Positions 7,058 to 11,145 of a DNA stretch of 11,145 bases are shown here, in pieces (position 1 is the first letter of the stretch; the number at the start of each line of letters is the position of its first letter). The stretch comes from Crenothrix polyspora (GTDB taxonomy: Bacteria; Pseudomonadota; Gammaproteobacteria; Methylococcales; Methylomonadaceae). Both the position numbers and the translations under genes were made by a program. The stretch is from NCBI GenBank assembly GCA_945903675.1, contig CAMDOP010000088.1, positions 1-11,145 of the forward strand, in the 5' to 3' direction. The notes beneath the pieces were generated by a model. That model did no database searches, was not told the origin of the DNA, and saw only the letters and a program-made list of their open reading frames with translations.

Positions 7058-7228
7058 AAATGAAAGGCAAGCTTCTAAAACTATTCGTATTGGAGAAAGA
7101 CCATTTAACATCTTACTAGCTTCGCTTACACGTTCTTTACTATTTTCACCTTGGACGCCTTGCAAACCCCCGATATAGATATTGACGCCATTTAATTCTT
7201 TGCCAAACAAACTGTACTGATCTGACAT
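7010..7228 (-). CDS. Small hypothetical protein, convergent with the lipoprotein gene
   Basis: A 72-aa frame beginning MSDQYSLFGKEL and containing NGVNIYIGGLQG and a mixed hydrophobic C terminus (INAVSVLVVPSD). A TTG codon at 7276 would extend it by 16 residues. Neither start has a clear Shine-Dalgarno. Codon content is gene-like (many G-starting codons, balanced residues), and the frame is open with no low-complexity stretch, which favours this strand over the antisense frame. I recognise no family. It has no signal peptide, no cysteine pattern and no predicted membrane segment apart from the moderately hydrophobic C terminus. It ends within the lipoprotein gene and is divergent from the J-domain gene. 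It could instead be a remnant or an antisense shadow. Confidence 0.42.
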   Translation of the reverse strand: MSDQYSLFGKELNGVNIYIGGLQGVQGENSKERVSEASKMLNGLSPIRIVLEACLSFSEAINAVSVLVVPSD

Positions 7229-7382
7229 AGTGAATGATGTTTCAGGTAAAATTTTAGGTTGTTTATAGAAAAACAAGGAAACCCGCTTATAATAAACGAT
7301 AGTTATCTGGTTTCGTGATATACAAAACCCTAAAACAAGTTAAAGCATCATCAATTGGCGTAATACTATGGATTTTTTCTAA

Positions 7383-8171
7383 ATGAATTCAGCAAAGCAG
7401 GATTTTTACAAAACTTTAGGTGTTATTGATAGCGCAGAACTAGCCGTAATCAAAGCAGCATATAAGGCTTTAATGCAAATATATCACCCTGATAAATATA
7501 TTGGTGATAAAGTAAAAGCTGTAAGAATGTCAAAAGAAATTAATGAAGCATATGCCATTCTGATTGATCCTGTTAAGCGTAAAAAATATGATGATGAACG
7601 ATCAGCAAGAAAGGATCAGTATGAACCTGAGCAGGCAAAAGATGAGTTCACAAATGCCAGAAATGATGTATTAGAGGCAGATTGGAATATTGCGATTGAA
7701 CACGTAAAAGGCTTGGATGCACTCTTTCAAAAACTTAATAAATTATCTCAAGACTTGGCCTTTACATTTAAACTAGATATTCTTGAAAGTAAACGCTTTG
7801 AAGATGCAGATGGTATAGCTGAGGTCTTTGAAAAGGAATTTCTAATGAAATTCTTCGGTGTAAATAGATTGTTACAGGAATTTGCTGGTAGCCTTTTAAA
7901 AGAGGGAAAGAGAGAAATAGCTAAAGAGCTTAATAGAGCGGTTGTTGTACTAGGAAACAGTATTGATACAAATAGTGTTATTAAAACTATAATCAAAAAG
8001 TACAAGCTTGATCAGGGTCACGAGTTTTCACCAAATATTTATCAAAAATATACAGACGGATCACCTGCAAAGGAGCCCCCTATTCAGAGTCCGAGTATAA
8101 TTGGATTTTTATTTTATGCTGCAATTAGTGTTTTAGCAATTTTATGGGTATATTCGCTTATAAAACAATAG
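7383..8171 (+). CDS. J-domain protein with C-terminal membrane anchor
   Basis: A 262-aa protein. Residues 6-70 are a J domain: DFYKTLGV, helix II with basic residues, the diagnostic HPD at 35-37, EINEAYAIL and KRKKYDDE. J domains stimulate the ATPase of DnaK-type Hsp70. There is no Gly/Phe region, zinc finger or substrate-binding domain, so it is not DnaJ but a specialised co-chaperone. A charged helical middle region (about 85-230) has no recognised fold. A single hydrophobic helix at about 239-260 precedes a short K-Q end, suggesting tail anchoring with the J domain in the cytoplasm. The start is uncertain because no Shine-Dalgarno is visible. A four-codon mini-ORF (ATG at 7369) ends in TAA directly against the ATG and could couple translation. 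It is on the strand opposite to both flanking gene groups. Confidence 0.88.
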   Translation: MNSAKQDFYKTLGVIDSAELAVIKAAYKALMQIYHPDKYIGDKVKAVRMSKEINEAYAILIDPVKRKKYDDERSARKDQYEPEQAKDEFTNARNDVLEADWNIAIEHVKGLDALFQKLNKLSQDLAFTFKLDILESKRFEDADGIAEVFEKEFLMKFFGVNRLLQEFAGSLLKEGKREIAKELNRAVVVLGNSIDTNSVIKTIIKKYKLDQGHEFSPNIYQKYTDGSPAKEPPIQSPSIIGFLFYAAISVLAILWVYSLIKQ

Positions 8172-8203
8172 CTAAATTTGGTAGTTAAATACGTTATCAG
8201 ATT

Positions 8204-8386
8204 TTAGTGTGCGGTGAACTTGGCTGAGTTGGGTGCTGTTTTCATTCGACTATAGATGCCGGACCACTTAAAAACGAAAGCATTTTTTAAAGTATATGTC
8301 ACAGCAGTTGCACTATAGGGCGTTGTTTCCTCGTCATATTCTGTTAAAGCAGTTAAAACTAACTGCCGATTAAATGTCATCTTCAT
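8204..8386 (-). CDS. Short, probably truncated hypothetical protein of the island
   Basis: A 60-aa frame starting MKMTFNRQLVLTALTEYDEE and ending abruptly at NSAKFTAH. The composition is protein-like, and the N-terminal part (TFNRQLVLTALTEY) looks like the opening helix of a winged-helix or similar regulator, which would need more sequence to be complete. It lies 39 nt after the small basic-protein gene on the same strand and may be the last gene of the island's minus-strand group. No good Shine-Dalgarno precedes the ATG. No other frame continues the protein past the stop, so if it is truncated the missing part is absent here. This could mark the end of the mobile segment. The regulator idea is a weak impression. 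Confidence 0.5.
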   Translation of the reverse strand: MKMTFNRQLVLTALTEYDEETTPYSATAVTYTLKNAFVFKWSGIYSRMKTAPNSAKFTAH

Positions 8387-8425
8387 AATTATTAAATAGT
8401 AGTGTGGTTTTGTTCAATTCTACAA

Positions 8426-8695
8426 TTAGAATACTTGTAACTTGGGCTTCTTTCGTGGATCGCCCCACCAAGGAATTAAATTTATTGCATAAGCAATTTG
8501 TCGTAAAACCTTTAATTCCTCATAGGCTAATTTTCTTCGATCGACAACACTTTTTGAGCGATTTCCGTGCTTGTATAAAGAGGCAATGCGGCGTGATTCG
8601 CCTTCAGATGTGCGTTGACCAGATTTCCTAGAAGGTTCAATGTGACTGGTGTTTTTTGTGTTTTGCTCAAGCAGCGGCGAGTTTTTGTTTTTCAC
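8426..8695 (-). CDS. Small basic hypothetical protein with GTG start
   Basis: An 89-aa protein. The start is GTG at 8695, three bases after the stop of the upstream gene. GAGGGA about 7 nt before it is a strong ribosome binding site, and there is no better ATG, so the GTG is well supported. The first 40 residues are polar and probably disordered (NSPLLEQNTKN, SRKSGQRTSEGES). Then follows a basic, helix-prone part (RRIASLYKHGNRSKSVVDRRK, ELKVLRQIAYAINLI) ending PWWGDPRKKPKLQVF. The high positive charge fits nucleic-acid binding. I recognise no family. The spacing makes it co-translated with the 213-aa protein upstream, so the two may act together in replication or regulation of the island. Confidence 0.72.
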   Translation of the reverse strand: MKNKNSPLLEQNTKNTSHIEPSRKSGQRTSEGESRRIASLYKHGNRSKSVVDRRKLAYEELKVLRQIAYAINLIPWWGDPRKKPKLQVF

Positions 8696-8698
8696 CGC

Positions 8699-9340
8699 TT
8701 ATCCCTCTTTTTTTAAAAAAAGTTTTAGCAACTGCTCTCGGTTTTTACTGCTCATGGATTTGCTCTGCTCAAAAGAATTATAAGTTTTTCTATGTTCTGA
8801 TAATTTTGGAAGAATGTTTGCCTTTAAAGTTTCAATCTCTGCTAGCTCTATCAAATGGTCTTCGATTTGGAGCATGATCTCTTCTGCCAAGTGATAAATT
8901 GAGCTTAAAATAACAGGCGCCGGATTATCTTTATTTACAGGCAAATAATCGTAGTTACAAAAAGCATAAGGTTTCGCATCTGATAGATCAATCTTGAGCA
9001 AATGTTTGGGAATGGGTGTGTTTACAACAGGGATTTGATGCTTATCTAACCATTTAGCTAACTTATCATGTCCCATTTTAGCTGGATCAAGCCAAAGTAT
9101 AAGTCCAACATTAGAACTTGTCCTAAAAGCAAATTGATCACCTAATCGAAGTGCTTGTATGCGGGAGCCCTCTTTGTTATGAACATTTGATTCATAAAAT
9201 AATTGAGTATATTGGATAGTTACAAAATCTGCCTCATTAAGATTAAATCTATAGTTTGTTAGTGTCTCCATCGCAACGAGATCAAGTTTAAATCTGTGCA
9301 TTAAAGAGCCATAATTGGCGAGTAAGTCTGTTGTAGTCAT
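8699..9340 (-). CDS. Hypothetical island protein, 213 aa
   Basis: The ATG at 9340 (MTTTDLLANYG) is chosen. GGAAG lies about 10 nt before it, and a TTG six codons upstream has no ribosome binding site of its own. The N-terminal two thirds look like a mixed alpha/beta globular domain (FVTIQYTQLFYES, LGDQFAFRTSSNVGLILWLDP, PYAFCNYDYLPV). The last 70 residues are strongly helical and charged (LAEEIMLQIEDHLIELAEIETLKANILPKL), with probable coiled-coil character and a basic lysine-rich end. There is no signal peptide or membrane segment, so it is cytoplasmic. I recognise no family. It follows the vapE-like gene and the candidate origin on the same strand and is coupled to the small basic protein downstream, so a role in island replication or its control is plausible but unproven. 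Confidence 0.78.
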   Translation of the reverse strand: MTTTDLLANYGSLMHRFKLDLVAMETLTNYRFNLNEADFVTIQYTQLFYESNVHNKEGSRIQALRLGDQFAFRTSSNVGLILWLDPAKMGHDKLAKWLDKHQIPVVNTPIPKHLLKIDLSDAKPYAFCNYDYLPVNKDNPAPVILSSIYHLAEEIMLQIEDHLIELAEIETLKANILPKLSEHRKTYNSFEQSKSMSSKNREQLLKLFLKKEG

Positions 9341-9393
9341 TGTTTTTTGCTTCCACAAAGTTAGTTAATTAGTTAGTTTTTAGCTGTTTTTTT

Positions 9394-9444
9394 GCAGGAA
9401 TAACCCTGAGTTAACTTTGCGGTTGACGAGACCGTTTTTATTGC
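9394..9444 (+). repeat. 51-nt repeat unit A (box, hairpin, T-run)
   Basis: The unit begins with the 16-nt box GCAGGAATAACCCTGA (9394-9409), whose ends CAGG and CCTG are inverted. After a spacer, CGGT (9420-9423) and ACCG (9431-9434) can form a 4-bp stem with a 7-nt loop, followed by TTTTTATTGC. Unit B at 9515-9565 has the same order and exactly the same length, 121 bp further on. The hairpin plus T-run looks like a weak plus-strand terminator, but no plus-strand gene lies upstream. Confidence 0.6.
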
Positions 9445-9470
9445 GTCGTTACTGCTTTAATTTTTATATG

Positions 9471-9487
9471 CACGATGGTTGGTCGTG
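9471..9487. promoter_or_regulatory. Palindrome CACGA-N7-TCGTG, possible operator
   Basis: A perfect 5-bp inverted repeat with a 7-bp centre (TGGTTGG) lies between the two 51-nt repeat units and upstream of the 213-aa gene. On the minus strand it overlaps the sequence just ahead of a TATAAA that could serve as a -10 box for that gene. The shape suits a dimeric regulator. Evidence is limited to the symmetry and position. Confidence 0.25.
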
Positions 9488-9514
9488 ATTAATTCACCTT
9501 TTATAGTTTACTGC

Positions 9515-9565
9515 GCAGGAATTACCCTGAATTTTTACGCGAAGTGGTTAACTTCGTTTTATTGC
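9515..9565 (+). repeat. 51-nt repeat unit B with terminator-like hairpin
   Basis: GCAGGAATTACCCTGA (9515-9530) differs from the box of unit A at one base. Then CGAAGT (9540-9545), loop GGTTA, and ACTTCG (9551-9556) form a perfect 6-bp stem followed by TTTTATTGC. This would be an acceptable Rho-independent terminator for plus-strand transcription. The stem sequence differs completely from that of unit A while the architecture is kept, which suggests the fold matters. Confidence 0.6.
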
Positions 9566-9621
9566 TTTTGCGCCTAAGCCTGCGAATGATCCTTGGGTTT
9601 TGCTATATTTCTACTAAGGTG

Positions 9622-9889
9622 TGCCATACCTCTTCATCTTTGCCATACCACCTGTCTAGGTGTGGCAGGCTACAAGCCATGTAAAATATGGGCTGCAGGG
9701 TTTTTGCCATACCTGCCATACCAAATAAAAAAACTAACCTTATAGGCATTTACCACTCCTTATGCAGTTATGTATATATATATAATTATATATAATAGGT
9801 ATGGTAGGTATGGCAAATGCCTACAGACAGCAGATCACGTAGCCTCCCAGCTGCCATACCTCTTGCCATACCTCCCTTTAGGTATGGCA
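9622..9889. other. Candidate iteron-type replication origin of the island
   Basis: The 9-mer TGCCATACC occurs eight times without mismatch. The forward copies begin at 9622, 9641, 9705, 9714, 9852 and 9864; the reverse-complement copies are at 9807-9815 and 9881-9889. Near-copies are GGTATGGT at 9798 and GGTGTGGCA at 9659. They form a left cluster (9622-9722) and a right cluster (9798-9889) around 75 bp of AT-rich DNA (9723-9797) that ends in a run of TA steps, a likely unwinding element. GGCATTT (9745) and AAATGCC (9815) add outer symmetry. The right cluster reaches into the last codons of the vapE-like gene. Iteron clusters on both sides of an AT-rich core just 3' of the replication gene are the known layout of SaPI origins. 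The repeats are seen directly; the origin function is inferred. They could alternatively be operator sites. Confidence 0.6.
9864..9889. repeat. Perfect 9-bp inverted repeat at the end of the vapE-like gene
   Basis: TGCCATACC and GGTATGGCA face each other across an 8-nt loop and straddle the stop codon of the vapE-like gene (TAA at 9880-9878). The transcript could fold into a stable hairpin here. No T-run follows on either strand, so it is not a standard Rho-independent terminator. It is more likely a paired protein-binding site within the iteron array, though it may slow or protect the transcript end. Confidence 0.5.
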
Positions 9890-11145
9890 TTTTACCCAAA
9901 CATTTTTTCGTTCTCCATTAACCATCTTGCGTTGTTTCTCATAGCCTAGATTTTTCATTACTTTAGCAACTCGCATTTCATCAAATCGTTTCTGGTGTTT
10001 AAAATCGAGTTCCAAGGCACAATCTAAAATATTGGCTGAAGTTAAATCAAATTCGTAGTCGCTTTGAGTTGATATGTTTTTAAGGTAGGAGGCTATTGGG
10101 TTTTGCCATAAATCTTCATAGGTAAAATCACCGTGTTCGTTTGGTGCTAGTTCTTGGGCCTCCTGCCAGCAGACACCTTTCTCTTTATAGATAAAAGCTG
10201 CTTCAGCCCATAATTGGTCTCGGTCTCGGATTATGCCGGCTGTATCTACTTTACCAGATGACAGGGGTAGCCAACGTCTTTCACCCGAAGCGTCCCCTAA
10301 AAAGTCTTTTTGGTTAGTCGTACCTATAAAAATACAGCGTCTTGGAATGTCCGTCGTAAACTCTTGGTATAAGGGCCTAAGTCTGTCATACCGTCTAGTA
10401 ATGAATGCTTTTATTGACTCTGCATCTTTAGTGTTAATACCTCGGAGTTCTGCAATTTCAGCGACTAAACAACCACGCATTTTTCTGGAAGTTTTATCCT
10501 CATCATCCAAAAAGCTGATTTCCGTCGTCATGTTAATATTGGGTGCTATTGCAGCAACTGCCGTTGACTTGCCATCACCTTGGGCACCTTCATAAACAGG
10601 AACCATATCGCATTGACAACCCGCGTCAAGAGTACGTCCTGCAAGCGCAGTCCACATGTAGAGCCCTGCAGCTTGGGTGTAGGGTGTATCCGCTGTATTA
10701 AAATAAACAGAATTAAAGTTTTTAATTCTCGGCTCCCCATCCCATTCAAGGCCATTTAACCATTGTTGCGCTGAATCGAATTTATTTTGTTTGGCTGTAA
10801 AACTAACAACGTCTTTCATCAGGGGCGCAGGTATTTCCTCAAAGCCTAATTTAGGCAGTTCAATACGGAGGTTAGTATAAGCATCATCAGTTAAAGGGAG
10901 CCATTCACTGGAATTTCCAACATAGTACATAATTTGATCTTTAAACAAGTCGTAGGCCACGTTAATATCACTAAACTGAGGATTATTTAAAGCCAAATGT
11001 ATATTATTGAGGGTTGCTTTTATCCGGCCTGATTTAGTAGTTTCAAAATTTACTTCAACAGAGGATTCATCCATACATAAATCATTGCTTTCAAACAAGG
11101 AAATACCTTTAGTATCACCACTATGCTCTTGAAGAAACTCTTTAC
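9878..11145 (-). CDS. VapE-family ATPase/replication protein, 5' end beyond the window
   Basis: The frame is open to the right edge, with 421 codons visible before the TAA. A TTG at 11098 is only an internal codon, since in-frame residues (KEFLQEHSGD and onward) precede it without a stop. The C-terminal half is a virulence-associated-E-type P-loop ATPase, related to phage and satellite helicases. It shows Walker A GAQGDGKST (10588-10562), FLDDEDKTSRKMRGCLVAEIAEL with the Walker B-like acidic residues, ESIKAFITRRYDRLRPLY, the arginine-rich PRRCIFIGTTNQ (sensor 1 region) and FLGDASGERRWLPL. These are the family's strongest motifs, all intact. The missing N terminus may hold a primase-type domain. 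In satellites and genomic islands, proteins with this domain act in replication initiation. The iteron array starts within its last codons, supporting such a role here. Confidence 0.92.
   Translation of the reverse strand, partial: KEFLQEHSGDTKGISLFESNDLCMDESSVEVNFETTKSGRIKATLNNIHLALNNPQFSDINVAYDLFKDQIMYYVGNSSEWLPLTDDAYTNLRIELPKLGFEEIPAPLMKDVVSFTAKQNKFDSAQQWLNGLEWDGEPRIKNFNSVYFNTADTPYTQAAGLYMWTALAGRTLDAGCQCDMVPVYEGAQGDGKSTAVAAIAPNINMTTEISFLDDEDKTSRKMRGCLVAEIAELRGINTKDAESIKAFITRRYDRLRPLYQEFTTDIPRRCIFIGTTNQKDFLGDASGERRWLPLSSGKVDTAGIIRDRDQLWAEAAFIYKEKGVCWQEAQELAPNEHGDFTYEDLWQNPIASYLKNISTQSDYEFDLTSANILDCALELDFKHQKRFDEMRVAKVMKNLGYEKQRKMVNGERKNVWVKCHT

Noticed and set aside
8417..8432. Inverted repeat ATTCTA-CAAT-TAGAAT as a terminator
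   Set aside because: The stem is only 6 bp and AT-rich, it overlaps a stop codon, and no T-run follows on the coding strand.
8404..8877. Plus-strand open frames of 73-75 codons opposite the two hypothetical island genes
   Set aside because: The minus-strand genes are longer, have a strong ribosome binding site and a coupled junction. The antisense products are rich in Cys, Phe and Leu, as is typical of shadow frames.
9622..9889. Short repeated motif considered as a CRISPR array
   Set aside because: The repeats are only 9 bp, occur in both orientations and have irregular spacing, so they fit iterons or operators, not CRISPR.
10233..10595. Plus-strand open frame of 120 codons opposite the vapE-like gene
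   Set aside because: It lies entirely antisense to the conserved ATPase motifs and has no independent support.

Overview
The window is AT-rich and densely coded. It looks like accessory DNA from a gammaproteobacterium. Shewanella or another Alteromonadales/Vibrionales genus is my guess from the gene families; no rRNA, tRNA or housekeeping gene is present to prove it. Most genes lie on the minus strand, so they read from right to left.

Right part (about 8.2-11.1 kb, minus strand): a mobile-island module. It begins with a VapE-type ATPase/replication protein whose 5' end lies beyond the window. After it comes a 537-bp gene-free stretch, then an unrecognised 213-aa protein, a small basic protein with a GTG start, and a 60-aa protein that looks truncated. 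The gene-free stretch is highly structured. Eight exact copies of the 9-mer TGCCATACC, in both orientations, flank an AT-rich core right at the 3' end of the vapE-like gene. This is the layout of an iteron origin like those downstream of rep in phage-inducible islands (SaPIs). Next to it are two 51-nt repeat units, each ending in a hairpin and a T-run.

Middle (6.5-8.2 kb): a plus-strand J-domain protein with a C-terminal membrane anchor; a short minus-strand ORF of unknown function; and a small plus-strand lipoprotein whose 3' end overlaps that ORF tail-to-tail. The lipoprotein has a leader in which a 6-nt segment can pair with its ribosome binding site.

Centre (3.35-6.5 kb, minus strand): a complete, tightly packed His-Xaa-Ser (Hxs) system in the order hxsA-hxsD-hxsB-hxsC. 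HxsA here is an 80-aa exported precursor ending in five tandem HxS triplets. HxsB and HxsC are two radical SAM enzymes with C-terminal extra cysteines, and HxsD is their small partner. The spacings (4-nt gap, TAATG, ATGA) indicate one translationally coupled operon. The system is presumed to modify the His/Ser-rich tail, but to my knowledge its product is uncharacterised. This is the most interesting coding content of the window.

Left part (1-3.3 kb, minus strand): a likely operon of four exported proteins. They are an 84-aa four-cysteine protein, a secreted staphylococcal-nuclease-type enzyme with an Excalibur domain, a lipoprotein with 15 Sel1 repeats, and a secreted NSPxN-repeat protein cut by the window edge. 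A fair sigma70-like promoter precedes it, so it is probably transcribed separately from the hxs operon.
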